Source of the DNA: Argyresthia goedartella
Taxonomy: Eukaryota > Arthropoda > Insecta > Lepidoptera > Argyresthiidae
Length of the DNA: 64,000 bases
NCBI GenBank assembly: GCA_949825045.1
Contig: OX463808.1
Coordinates: 28,767,674-28,831,673, forward strand
Direction of reading: 5' to 3'
Shown here: piece by piece, positions 9,778 to 20,115 of the stretch
Layout: every line of letters starts with the position of its first letter
Position numbering within the stretch: position 1 is the first letter of the stretch
Made by a program: the position numbers and the translations under genes
The notes under the pieces: generated by a model
The model's database searches: none
The model's input: only the letters and a program-made list of their open reading frames with translations
What the model was told of the DNA's origin: nothing

Positions 9778-11007
9778 CGTGTTACAGAGCGCGATTAGTT
9801 GCGAAGGGGTTTACCCAAAAGTTCGGAATTGACTACTTGGATACGTACTCTCCAGTTGTTCGGCATAGTTCGTTGAGAATGTTGCTGTCTCTTGCGGTGG
9901 AGCTAGATCTGAAGATTGATTACCTTGACGTCAAAACTGCCTTCTTGAATGGTAACTTGAGCGAGGAGATTTATATGTCACAGCCGGAAGGATTCATAGG
10001 ACAAGGCGATGAGCATAAAGTCTACAGACTCAAGAAAGCCGTGTACGGTTTAAAGCAGGCGTCTCGTGCCTGGTACGATAAGGTAAAGAAAGTTTTATTC
10101 AAAGAGAAGTTCACGCAGAGTAAGCATGAGAGCTGCATCTTCAGTCGTCGAGTGGGTTAGCGAACCATTATTATCGCACTATATGTAGATGATTTTTTCG
10201 TTTTCTACGATTGTGACGAGCTTGCTAAAAAGCTGAAAACGTCATTGAAGTCTCACTTTACTATTAAGGAGTTAGGTGAGGTTAACATATGCTAGGCATT
10301 AAAGAAGATCGTACTAGTAGTGAGTTAAAGCTGAGTCAGAAAAACTATATTGAAAAGTTGCTTGAACGTTTCGGTATGAGCGACTGTAAAGGCGCAAAGA
10401 CGGCCTTGGACGTAGGTCTGAAGTTTTCTGATAGCACTAACCACGATAGTAGATTACCATATCAGGAATTGATAGGATCTTTAACGTTCTTGTCTGTGAC
10501 ATCTAGACCTGACATTTCATTTGCTGTAAGTTTTCTTAGTCAGTATTATACCCGCTACACAGCGGAACATTTTGCTGCGGCCAAACGTGTGTTGCGTTAT
10601 TTGAAAAGCACAATGAATTTGGGTCTTGTGTACAGGAAAAATGTTGAGCATGATAAGTTTCGTGTTTATGGTTTCACCGATGCTGATTGGGCTAATGGAG
10701 CCGATCGAGGCGAGAGGCGGTATACGTCCGTGCGGTTCTTACTGAATTAACAGGTCAGAGCAACACTGTAACCCTGTATAGTGATAATCAGTCTGCGGCG
10801 AAGCTTGCCACTAATCCGGTTTTTCATAAACGGTCTAAGCACGTAGACATTAGGTATCACTATATTCGTGAGGCTGTTGACAATGAAGTCATTAAGTTGT
10901 CATATATGCCTACAGAGCAGATGACTGCTGATGTGCTCACGAAGGCACTGCCTACTTGTAAGCACCAGCCGTTTGTTCAAGATATGCTGGAAGTCGTCCA
11001 AGATTAA
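9761..11007 (+). pseudogene. Copia RT and RNase H (3' part), broken
   Basis: After a frameshift near 9757 the RT continues (ARLVAKGFTQKFGIDYLDTY, then KTAFLNG, then YGLKQASRAWYDK). A TAG at 10158-10160 interrupts it. The catalytic YVDD follows at about 10180-10191. A second frameshift lies near 10285. From 10289 the frame reads SRPDISFAVSFLSQY and TDADWANGADRG. The middle of RNase H (about 50 residues) is then missing near 10730, and the end resumes with LYSDNQSAAKLATNP and KHVDIRYHYIRE, ending at a TAA at 11005. The YVDD box is intact but no continuous enzyme can be made. Confidence 0.9.
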
Positions 11008-11014
11008 GAGGGCG

Positions 11015-11179
11015 TGTTGGAGGTTTCATTGTAGCCTCCTTGCTTTAATCCTGGCCAACTTCGTAGTGTTATGACTTAACTGTCATTGTCACTCTGGTTA
11101 ATGTCGTATTCTTCATCCGATGTGCTGAATAAACTCTGGGTTATATTTTTACAAATATGTGGTTTAATTATCAAATACA
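11015..11179 (+). repeat. 3' LTR of copia-type element
   Basis: 165 bp, 164 of them identical to the 5' LTR. It follows a short purine tract. Confidence 0.9.
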
Positions 11180-11256
11180 TTAGGTTATGGTTCCGCAGAA
11201 ATAGTATAACGTTGTATTAAATATGTCGAAAAGTAAGAATCAAAAATTTCACATGA
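11180..11256 (+). repeat. Extra copia PBS plus gag start after the 3' LTR
   Basis: The 77 bases after the 3' LTR repeat the sequence that follows the 5' LTR, including GGTTATGGTTCCGCAG and the gag ATG context. They are more diverged (about four to five changes, including one indel) than the LTRs. This looks like the beginning of a second tandem copy, truncated. Confidence 0.85.
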
Positions 11257-11439
11257 GAGCCAAAATTGTAAAAAAAAATCGGAGCGGACTGAACATAGAA
11301 GTTATTATCAATTTTACAGAGCAAAATTTATTTTTTCTTCTTTTAATTTGGCATGCTAACCTCTTTTGAGGTTAATTTTGCCAGTGTCAAGTGTATTAGA
11401 AAGATCAATGCAAGTTTGTTATTTTGTTTTAGTTGTACA

Positions 11440-11625
11440 CAATTAGATGTATACAGTTTTATTGCGTACTAGGACTCTCCTGTTTCACAACTTTTCCTGT
11501 CCTGCCTAGGTTTTCTGGTAGAAATCTCTCTTTAGAGATAAGTTCGCCTTTGCTCATAAAATGTTTTGTTACCTTTACCATTAAGATTTCTGTGCAATAA
11601 AGAATATGAATGAATGAATGGAATA
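11440..11625 (+). mobile_element. LINE 3' UTR fragment, copy 1
   Basis: CCTGTCCTGCCTAGGTTTTC, AGAGATAAGTTCGCCTTTG and GTGCAATAAAGAATATGAAT in order, ending in a (GAAT)n tail. The same string of blocks occurs at 27645-27815 and 35780-35915. At 35.5 kb it follows a LINE ORF2 C-terminus, which identifies the family as non-LTR. Confidence 0.8.
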
Positions 11626-12226
11626 TGAAAGAGCCGCATCAATAACGAGGAACCTAGATTTAGATTTTGCCTCAGTGCTTACTGAAATACCTGAAAAATA
11701 AAACATAACGCTTATCAGACGAAGTAATTATATTGAGAATTAGGAAACTCACTTTTTTGTTTTAGTCAGTCGCTTCCGTTCGCCACATTCGACCAGTGTG
11801 GACCGGCCTCACAACACAGTGTTGTCAATACGTAAAAACCAATTGATACCATTTAAGTTTCGAGATAAATTATGTGTACTCTTTTGTCCTTGTCTACGTC
11901 CTTATTTTTATAAATTCTTTTCTTGGATTAAGTAATTTCTTTGGAATAGGTTTTTAGGGATACCACTCTTTTATTTACGTTAAAATTATACTACTGAGTC
12001 CAATTATATATTTTACAATGGTATCACCACCGAATTTTTTTTCGGCAGCTGATGAAAAACGGATTTTAGAAGTATTTTTTACAACTTCTGAGAAAAAAGG
12101 TCTTGACAGACGGATAGACGGCCGACTAGAGTTTGTCTAAATACACGCGTAGTCCACTAATACGTTACTTATGTTGCCAATTTATTCGTACTTATACATA
12201 ACAATAGAACAATGTCTCACTAATTA

Positions 12227-12736
12227 GGGTTCTACACCAACTCGACACAAGAGAGATACACATGTGTCCAGTTGGTGAAACTCAAAATTAGTATCACTTA
12301 TTATGTCGTCATCTGGACAAGCCAAGATTTTTACGCGTGTCCACATAGTGAAACTTAAATTAAATCACTTTTGTGTTTTCGCCAACTGGACACATTCAGC
12401 TTTTGTGCAAAAAAAGGATACAGTCAGGTTAATTGTACTTAATACAACAACATACAAAATTGCCCGTTCCCAGCAGTGGGACGTTGAATGGCCGATGATG
12501 ATTGTGACATAAAACATTAATCTGCGTGACTGTACTTTGTCATAAATTCAGGTAAAATGCAAACGTGTGTCCAGTTGGCGAATACATAAAAGTGATTTTA
12601 TTTAAGTTTCACTATGTGGACACGCGTGAAAATCTTGGCGTGTCCAGATGACGACATAATATGTGATACTAATTTTGAATTTCACCAACTTGACACATGT
12701 GTGTCCAGTCTCTTGTGTCGAGTTGGTGAAGAACCC
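12227..12736. mobile_element. Fold-back MITE with 8-bp target duplication (hAT-like)
   Basis: Ends GGGTTCTACACCAACTCGAC and its near-exact inverse (one mismatch in the first 22). The two arms pair for about 180 bp. An 8-bp direct repeat ACTAATTA flanks it (12219-12226, 12737-12744), the hAT-superfamily size. The arms repeat the motif TGTCCAGTTGG. The centre holds an RTE-type LINE tail (12460-12515). No protein is encoded. Confidence 0.9.
12460..12515 (+). repeat. RTE-type LINE 3' tail nested in the MITE
   Basis: TTCCCAGCAGTGGGACGTTG followed by GATGATGAT. CCCAGCAGTGGG upstream of a (GAT)n tail is a common arthropod RTE LINE 3' end. It sits between the MITE arms. Confidence 0.55.
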
Positions 12737-13152
12737 ACTAATTATAAGCTCACGACTGAATTTTCAAATAGGTAGGTAGCCTGCGTTACAGAATCGCGTC
12801 CAATCATATATTTTACAATGGTATCACCGTCGCATTTTTTTTTCGGCATCTGGTGAAAAACGGATCCGAACGGACGTAGTCCTATTGTATAAGTAACGTA
12901 TTAGTAATGTTGCCAATTCATTCGTAATTATACATAACAATAGAAATATGTCTCACTAATTATAAGCTCACGACTGAATTCTCAAATAGGTAGCTTGAGG
13001 TCCAGAATCGTAAAATTGACCCTACACCATGTAAATCCATTGGTCACTACTTCCTGAAACAGAAGTCTTCAAGAAATTTTCATAAATGTCTTAAAAAAAC
13101 CGCCCGCCTTGTCTTAAATACCTATCTAATTTGATATTAAATTGAATATACA

Positions 13153-13211
13153 GTTTTGTATCATTTAATCTTTTTATTTTTGAGTTTTGTATCATTTAAT
13201 CTTTTTATTTT
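13153..13211 (+). repeat. Short tandem duplication
   Basis: TTTTGTATCATTTAATC plus a T-rich tail occurs twice in a row. Confidence 0.85.
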
Positions 13212-13284
13212 GGGATCATTCCCATGTATATATTTTAACTATCGAAAGTCGTCAAGCCAATTTCACAAATGTCTTCAGTCGTAA

Positions 13285-13372
13285 GATATAAAACCGCCCG
13301 CCGCCCGCCCCGCCCGCCGCGCCACCCGCCACCCGCCGCGCCGCCCGCCTTGCCACAACTCCGTGGCGGCCA
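13285..13372 (+). repeat. CGCCCGC-rich low-complexity tract
   Basis: Irregular copies of CCGCCCG / CCACCCG make a sharply GC-rich patch in AT-rich surroundings. Confidence 0.85.
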
Positions 13373-13637
13373 CTTTTGTATTTTCCATTTCACGTTATAG
13401 CCTCTTATTTTCATAAATATGGCGGCTTATGAACGCTCTTTATGTCTCGGCTGGTGATTTACAAAGTGGCCCGTTGTTCACGATTGGGAACATAAATCGG
13501 GTGATATTCTTTCTGTTGGGCGGTTATCTGCGAGTGAACATTATTGGGGTGGTTTTTTGGCGTTTGTTGGTCTAACAATTGGAGAATGTATGTTTTAGAG
13601 TGAGATCGTTATGTATTGTGTTAATGAGGTTTGATAT

Positions 13638-14005
13638 GTCACCGTAAGATTGTCAAAACCGTTAGTTGATAAACTAACTTATTTTTGTCTCATTAGTTGG
13701 TCAACTATCGACAGATAATAAAATGTAGCGTACTGCTTACTATATGGCGCGTGAGTTGAAAAACGAACGGTTAAAACAGTTAAATAGTAAACTGGTTTAA
13801 ACTTGAATTGCAAACGAAATACTTGCAAGGGCAAACACTGCGGTAACTTAGATGAAGCCCCCGAATAGTCTTTGCGTTAGGTTGACATGTAAGAACAAAA
13901 GAAACGTAAATTAAAAACCCTGTCGTTCTGGTTTACTATCTGCCGATAGTTGATCGACTAACGCGTAAGTTTATCAGCTAACGGTTTTTGCTATCTTACG
14001 GTGAC
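13638..14005 (-). mobile_element. Long-TIR element, GTCACCGTAAG family, copy 1
   Basis: Starts GTCACCGTAAGATTGTCAAA and ends with the inverse CTTACGGTGAC. Inside are repeated palindromic blocks built on CCGTTAGTTGAT and TCGATAGTTGACC-like sequence. The centre (13827-13900, minus) carries the shared core (ACTGCGGTAACTTAG). About 368 bp. A second copy in the opposite orientation lies at 52199-52571. Confidence 0.85.
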
Positions 14006-15974
14006 AGATACATACTATAGTGTAGGAAAGAATCTCTTTGATGTATTTTCGGACAATAAAAGTAACAAAATAAATTAAAATGATAACAAAAAAACGAAAT
14101 TTTTTAAAACTTTTGTTAGGAAAATACCATATCGAATATTACGACTACGGCTCTTTCAGCATAGTACTAACCTATCTACCCAGTAAGTCATTTAATTTTT
14201 CGTTAATTTCGTCTATTTTTGACATTGTCTTCATGCGCCATCTACATTCACTGAAATGAGACGAAAGTACTAAGCGCCAACAACGCCATCTATACTCTAA
14301 ACAGCGCAATTGTAGGGTCTGCTCTATGCACGGGTTACCTTGCGCTTCACGCTTACAAGCAAACTAGGCCTGGGTGAGTCCCTGTGGTTGACCGATTTGG
14401 CGATAGATGACGTTGTGCCTTACAACTCCTTACTAGCGCTCGTCGCCCTCTCCCTAAATTGGTGTTTGTAATTAAAAGGAAGCGTGCCTTTTATAGGGCG
14501 CGCGAAAATTGTTTACTTGGTAACTTCTATATAAACAAATAAATCTTTGTAATCGACGTCAATCAGAAAAAAGTATATAGAAACATGCATTGTGTAGCAA
14601 ACGTAAATGAAGTAAGTAATACGAGCAAAAGCAGAGCGTCCATTAAGTTTAAAATTATAATTTTGTCATAAAAAAGCACTCTTGTTATGCATTATTTTTC
14701 ACTTATAATTTATTACTTACGTAAGCAAGAGATTTTTCATCGTATAACTATTAGAAATCTCCTAGTTATAATAACGGTCCTTTCTGGAGCAGATACCTGA
14801 ATAAAGGTTCTAAATGTAGGGAAAGAAATATTTTTTATGACATAACATAACGTCACATGAAATAAAGTCATTTTCACTTGCTCTGCTGGCCGAAAAAGAA
14901 AAAAATTGTCATACAAATTAAGGAAATAGTACATTTTTGTTGAGGCTGGAAAGTGGGCAATAGATGGACGAGTGAGTTTGACCCCTAAGAGACGAGTCCA
15001 TTTATTGTACTTTTGGCCGAGACATTACATAATAATTTTCATGACTACTGCGAGGAATCAAATTTATAATACAGATAATACATTTTTAGTTTCGGTTTGG
15101 AACTCCGCCTGGCGGAGTCCGCCCTCAGATGAACATACTCTTTGGCTTATATTGCTCTGTGCTCTTTGGTCTGCCATCTACCGTCAGGTACGCTTTTACC
15201 GTCGCGACGGCATGATGCATGCTATGTCGGTAAAAACCGACACGGCATGAAGCGCCATCTGTTGACATGTGGCAGAACCATAACAAACAAAGGAACAATG
15301 TTTTTTTCTGGTTGACTTTTCAATGTTTTACGGCCCCATTACGACCAAATTTCGCCACATTTCCGAGCAGTGAAGTGAGCGAGCGGTAAAATCAATTTTC
15401 AAAATAAATCTTCTTAAGACGGAATTTGCAGCGTCTTGTGATTCGGTCGGCGTCAATGCGTCCGTACTGTCACTAGATAAATCCATTGTACATCAAACTT
15501 TGATAAAAATTCGTAATTACTAACTTATCATCAAATAAGCGCATCGAAAACTCCACACAACAAAACTTTTACACTCTTGCCTATTTTTTTTTATTTTTTT
15601 TGGGGTTCGTAACGGCAAGTCCTTTGTCTAGCAGTAGGACAGTGTAGGAGGCTACATTAAAAAAAAAATAACGAGACCGTTCTTAGTGGACAGTGATTCC
15701 GATTGGCCCATTTTATTTCAAATTCAGTAAAAGTCGTGTTCTGATTGGTCGAAATAATGAAATTATAATTATAATAATAACACTCAGAGAAAAATCGGCT
15801 AACAAAGCGAAAATAAAAGCTTTGTTAGAATTTTATTGTTAACGCACGTAAGTGCATCGTCGCTGCAGCTATAGGCCCATAGTTGCTGTGGCAACTTTTT
15901 TATTGTTGAAATTATTTTTATTATTTTAGCTAAAGACACGTAGATACGGTAACTATGTTAAAAATGTATAAACG
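14006..15974. other. Intergenic, nothing firm
   Basis: No gene recognised. Open frames at 14737-14934 (-) and 14972-15250 (+) have no domain. A CTAGCAGTAGGACAGTG block near 15628 resembles a worn RTE LINE tail. Confidence 0.45.
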
Positions 15975-16185
15975 GGATAACAACGGCACGTTGTCAACTT
16001 ATCAACGTTATGAAGTGATATTGTAGCAAAGTTTAATCTATCAAAATAGGCGTTGTTACTATGGCTAAATGGTGTTGTTGACACGGCAACGTTATGAAGT
16101 GATGTTACAGCAAAGTTTAATCTATCAAAATAACAGTTGTTACTACGGCTAAATGATGTTGTTGATACGGCAACGTTATATACTA
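15975..16185 (+). repeat. 84-bp tandem repeat, about 2.4 copies
   Basis: CAACGTTATGAAGTGAT followed by AAAGTTTAATCTATCAAAAT recurs at a spacing of 84 bp (GTTA at 16007, 16091, 16175). Since 84 is a multiple of three, it creates an incidental repetitive open frame on the minus strand. Confidence 0.9.
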
Positions 16186-16499
16186 ACAAAATACGAAGTA
16201 GATGTTTTGACAAAGTATTCTTAGATAAAATTACAAAGTGACGTCTTATACTTGTTCTCGCAAGCGCAAACTGTTTCTCCTATTCTGCCAGTTTCAACGT
16301 AGATGTCGTGCAGAGAAGTAGTGTTTGTGCTCAAGAGTGATATGAAATATGGCATTGGAGAGTTTTTTAACAGAAAATAAACTGCTGCATCTGCTGCAGT
16401 CTATGCTTGATAAGTAACAGTGCCCTAATACAATTATGAGGTTCATGTCGTTGACCCGTTGTCGTTGTCGTTCACCGTCTTGAATCCAGAAACCCACCA

Positions 16500-16882
16500 A
16501 ACAAAATCGCGATAAATCTCCTGCAAGAAGACTCCAACCTCATGCAACAATGGTCGCAACAATGGAACTCAACAATGGCCGGCAAATTGGGCTCAGATCT
16601 TGTTCCAGGCTCCAAAATAAAGGGGTCCCAGCTGCCGAGGCGTGACTGGTGTAACTTCAACAGACTACGCACGGGACTACGCATGGACGCTGTGCCCAAT
16701 ATAAACATCGCTGCGGCTGGATAGACTCCCCTGCTTGTACCTGCGGAATTGAAGTCCAAGACATCCAACATATTATCTCTGAATGCACAGAAACGCGATA
16801 TACCGGGGGACCTCCCGAGGACCTGATCAAGCTTACTGACAAAGCCACCGAGTGGCTTAAATCCCTTCATATTAACTTGTAG
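16500..16882 (+). pseudogene. LINE ORF2 C-terminal fragment (zinc-binding tail)
   Basis: Reads NLMQQWSQQWNSTMAG ... LPRRDWCNFNRLRTGLRMDA. One frameshift near 16693-16722 follows, then RCGWIDSPACTCGIE ... IQHIISECTETRY ... ATEWLKSLHINL and a TAG at 16880-16882. The pattern LPRxxWxxLNRLRTG, CxCG, HIIxEC, WLxxLxIxL is the C-terminal region of many insect I/Jockey/R1-type ORF2 proteins, with C-x-C ... H ... C zinc ligands. There is no upstream RT, so it is a 5'-truncated dead copy. Confidence 0.8.
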
Positions 16883-17068
16883 TTTGGTATGTACTATTTA
16901 CTAATGCCATAGGAATAAATAAGTAAAGTAGAGATTATTACATACTTTTGATATAAATATTTTCTTATTTTCTTTTAGGATTCTCAAATACCTCTATCCT
17001 CTTATCGTATCTTGTGCTACCCAAGCAATGTACTACATTGTAGATTTCAATCCCTTCACTTTGTAAAT

Positions 17069-17263
17069 GGTACACTGAAAAGAGCTATATTCCTCGAAGC
17101 TTCTGCCTATATATTGTTACGGGTATACGTACCTTGACCGGAGTGCTCTGTGTATGCACCATACAGATCTATGGTGTACATTAAAAATAGTTCAGGGTAC
17201 GCATACTCCTGGAATAATAGTCAGAAGCTTCGGGGAGTATATAATATTTTTTCATGGTGTACC
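17069..17263. repeat. Imperfect fold-back element
   Basis: About 85-bp arms beginning GGTACAC and ending GTGTACC pair imperfectly (both carry CGAAGCTTCTG or its inverse CAGAAGCTTCG). An inner palindrome ACCATACAGATCTATGGT sits between the arms. Probably a small non-autonomous element. Confidence 0.65.
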
Positions 17264-17756
17264 ATTAACAAAGTGCAGGGAAAAGATCAGCCATGTTACT
17301 TTGCTAGAGCAGCAAAATATATACGAGAAAAGTAACTTTGTCGGAGAAGCAACGGTGAATTGATAAAAGCACAAAGGAAGATAGCTAATTCAACAAAACA
17401 AAGTTTGATCCACGGACAGTAAACCTTTGTCTTTTTAGCAAAACCCCTTGTCATCGGGACAATATACCTTTGATATGATAGCTAAAGGCATTTGTCATGG
17501 GAACAAAAGGACAAGAAATCATATAGTGACACGAACAATTTTAGCATTGTAATTTCAACAATGTTTTATGGGTAAATTTACTTAGTAACAATAAAAAAGT
17601 TGCCCTCATAACTATGCACCTTTGACGGCTGTCCAGCATCAAAGTTTTTTTGTTGCAATGGCAATATTTTTTTGAGAATGAATGAAATGAAATTTAAAAT
17701 TAATTTATTGATCAAAGCGTAAGCTTAAAAACACATTATTTTTATAGGCTAGTATT

Positions 17757-18006
17757 TAATCACACATCAAAATACTGATTTTCAAAGCAAAACAGGGGAT
17801 CAGCAAAAACACTTTTCATGTTTTAATTATTTTATTTCAAGTTGATGTAGGTATTTTTTGTTGTTCTGCATGTTCAACCAAACACGAAGGATAAAGGGGG
17901 CTTCGCTTCGCTCACCCTCTTTACCCTTCTCTTAAGCTATCGCAGCATTTTCCCCTGATATTTGCTGTGCAAATCAGTATTTTTGATGTGCAGTTTAATA
18001 ATTCCC
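17757..18006 (+). mobile_element. MITE-like element, GGCTAGTAT family, copy 2
   Basis: Same ends as at 4041-4289 (GGCTAGTATTTAATCACACA ... TTTTTGATGTGCAG, TTCCC). The core at 17857-17960 keeps GGGGGCTTCGCTTCGCTCAC. Confidence 0.8.
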
Positions 18007-19310
18007 ATTTTTATATGCTGTTTAGCGGTTTTGCCAGTGACTTTATTACAAATGAAGTTTACTTGCAAGTATGATGAAAAACGTTGCATGAAACTCATAT
18101 GCAATGGTCATGAGACATTCGGCTTACTTTTCGCGCTGGCGCGAATACGAGCCCAAACGAACGAATAGTAAATCTGTGGGAGTTTCTTTCTTTCCCCATA
18201 GTGGTCCAATGTAAAGAAGTGGCAAATATGACGTGTACCAAGAATATTGCTAATATCGACGGTTTTAAAGAACTTTGAACTTGAACTTGCACTTGAACTT
18301 CGGAGGGGTAATTTTTTTACGGAGTCTGAAATTCATATAACCCATTTAAATAAAATTAAAACTGAATAATACTTATGTTCCAGTCTAAAATATACTTTAC
18401 ACCTGCCTTGCTCGTAAAGACCTACTTACTTACGTTCAAAGAGTGAATGTAAGTTAGTCTTTACGTCATTCATTCATTGTCTGCAATGAAAACTACGTTC
18501 CATTTTCAAATTACTTTGCAGAACAAGCAATGCTTGATATGTAATTGATTTTCATACAACTTTACAGTTCAAGCTATGCAAACCTCCTTGGTCAAAAACT
18601 CAACCAAATCAAAAAAAAATATTGGCGGTAATTCAATCGATATTATTTGAAGTTTGATACAAGTTTATCTCAAATTAATTACCTAATTAAAAATGTTTGT
18701 TGTGTTTTATTTTCCTCGCAAGAAAGGTGTAAAATAGTATACTTCTCTCGGGTTGTAAGTAGCTATTGCACCCTCGAACTATATCCGCCCTTGCTCGCTT
18801 CGCTCGCTCGGGCGTCTAAATATCTCGGGTGCACTCGATCCTTAGAGCCCTTTGCGAGCGAAGCTCGCACGGGCACCAAATTGCATCTCGTTCCGTAATA
18901 GCTCACTTACTTCCCTTGTAGCGTAATGTACTATTTCACTTCACATGCTCGCAAAGTTCGTGTTTGTACTGATCGATGATGCACAAAATGCCATCGAAAA
19001 AAAATCGAACTTATTAGAAAATACATTTGAAATATAACTATAAATTAACAATCATAGAGAGCTCATATGATATGTAGAGATAAAGCAGTTTATTTAACTG
19101 TACATAATTAGGCATCAAAATACTCGTGATTTGTTATTATGAAACAAAAGCCTCTCATTATGGAAGTCACATTAACTTCTATTATTTTTTATTATTATGA
19201 AATAATGTTCCACTAAAGTAAGTACCTGTAGTCGGGTTAAACTATAATAATAAAACCATTATGTTTATGCATACATTTTTTCATGAATCGTCAAATTCAG
19301 AATCTAAATA
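18007..19310. other. Intergenic with small repeats
   Basis: 18770-18870 contains GCTCGCTTCGCTCGCTCGGG and the inverse-type GCGAGCGAAGCTCGCACGGG, an imperfect hairpin. 19090-19170 resembles the fold-back family at 57545-57624. No gene seen. Confidence 0.5.
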
Positions 19311-20115
19311 TTAAACAGCTTCATATGACATTTCATGATCTTCATGATCAGATTGTACTGTTTCAATTCTAGACATATCAGACTCATTGTCAGTTGTAAG
19401 ACTGGATATTTCACTATCACTGCTGCCAACATTTATAATAAGTTGTTCAATTTCTCTATCAATTACCAGTCTCCTGCATCTATATTCCTCTTCTAGTTTT
19501 TTTGTATGCTCACAGCAATTATTCCATGTATCAGAAGTTATATCCTCAAAAGCTGTACTAGCTGCAAGAACGTGATATTATCTAAACCAACATTCTTTAT
19601 GGCAACCTTTCCTTTTACACTGACCCATATAATTTCTATCGGATTCAGGTCACGGTGATATGGCGGCAGTTATAGTATTTTGTGACCATACTCCTGTATA
19701 AATTATCCATCTCGTCTCTGGGTCAGATTTATTTTGTTTTACCAAAAAAAAAACATACTTTCGGTGGCTTTGTTAAGGTAATATTATTTGATGTAAGCCA
19801 TTCTGCAATTTCATTTTTTCTATTAACCGAGCTTGGAGGTTTTTTAATTTGCCTAGAATGATATCAAGCATTGTCCATGACTATACAGTTGGGTTCATTT
19901 AGATTGGCTAATAATTTATTCAATACCCATTTTTTTTAATTAACTTTATTCATGGCATCGTGGAAATCAGCTTTTTTTTCTTTGTCGTTATGAATTAACA
20001 AAGCATTCGGGACGAACCCAGTCTTGCCACCACAATGAACTATTATGTATCTTTTTTTTTTGAAAACAGAATTATTATTTAAAAATGTATGGAACCATTA
20101 AATGATTTGGCAGTA
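19311..20115 (-). pseudogene. IS630/Tc1-type DDE transposase, decayed
   Basis: In shifting minus-strand frames: YIIVHCGGKTGFVPNALLIH, then DFHDAMNKVN, then NCIVMDNA (second catalytic Asp, near 19873), then LPPYHRDLNPIEIIW (catalytic Glu in NPIE, near 19635) and VKGKVAIKN. The end is an acidic, serine-rich tail (SSDSEISSLTTDNESD ...) and a TAA at 19311-19313. The D-NA / LPPYHPDLNPIE pattern belongs to the IS630/Tc1/mariner DDE superfamily. It has several stops and frame changes. The N-terminal DNA-binding part is not recognisable. Confidence 0.82.

Larger units (their letters stand above)
5769..11179 (+). mobile_element. Copia-type LTR retrotransposon, defective
   Basis: Two direct repeats of 165 bp (TGTTGGAGG ... 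AAATACA) at 5769-5933 and 11015-11179 differ by a single base. Between them lie Gag with a CCHC knuckle, protease, integrase, reverse transcriptase and RNase H in that order, the Ty1/copia order with integrase before RT. A purine run (AAGAGGG) precedes the 3' LTR. The element is broken by a 1204-bp insertion in gag, at least two frameshifts, a nonsense codon and a deletion in RNase H. A flanking 5-bp duplication was not found. It cannot make its full polyprotein. Confidence 0.93.
11995..13008 (+). repeat. Tandem duplication, one copy carrying a MITE
   Basis: Two copies of a ~210-bp unit (CAATTATATATTTTACAATGG ... CTCACGACTGAATT, the latter spanning 12745-12770) lie side by side: 11995-12790 and 12797-13008. 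The first contains the 510-bp MITE at 12227-12736; the second has the uninterrupted site at 12955-12962. Confidence 0.85.
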
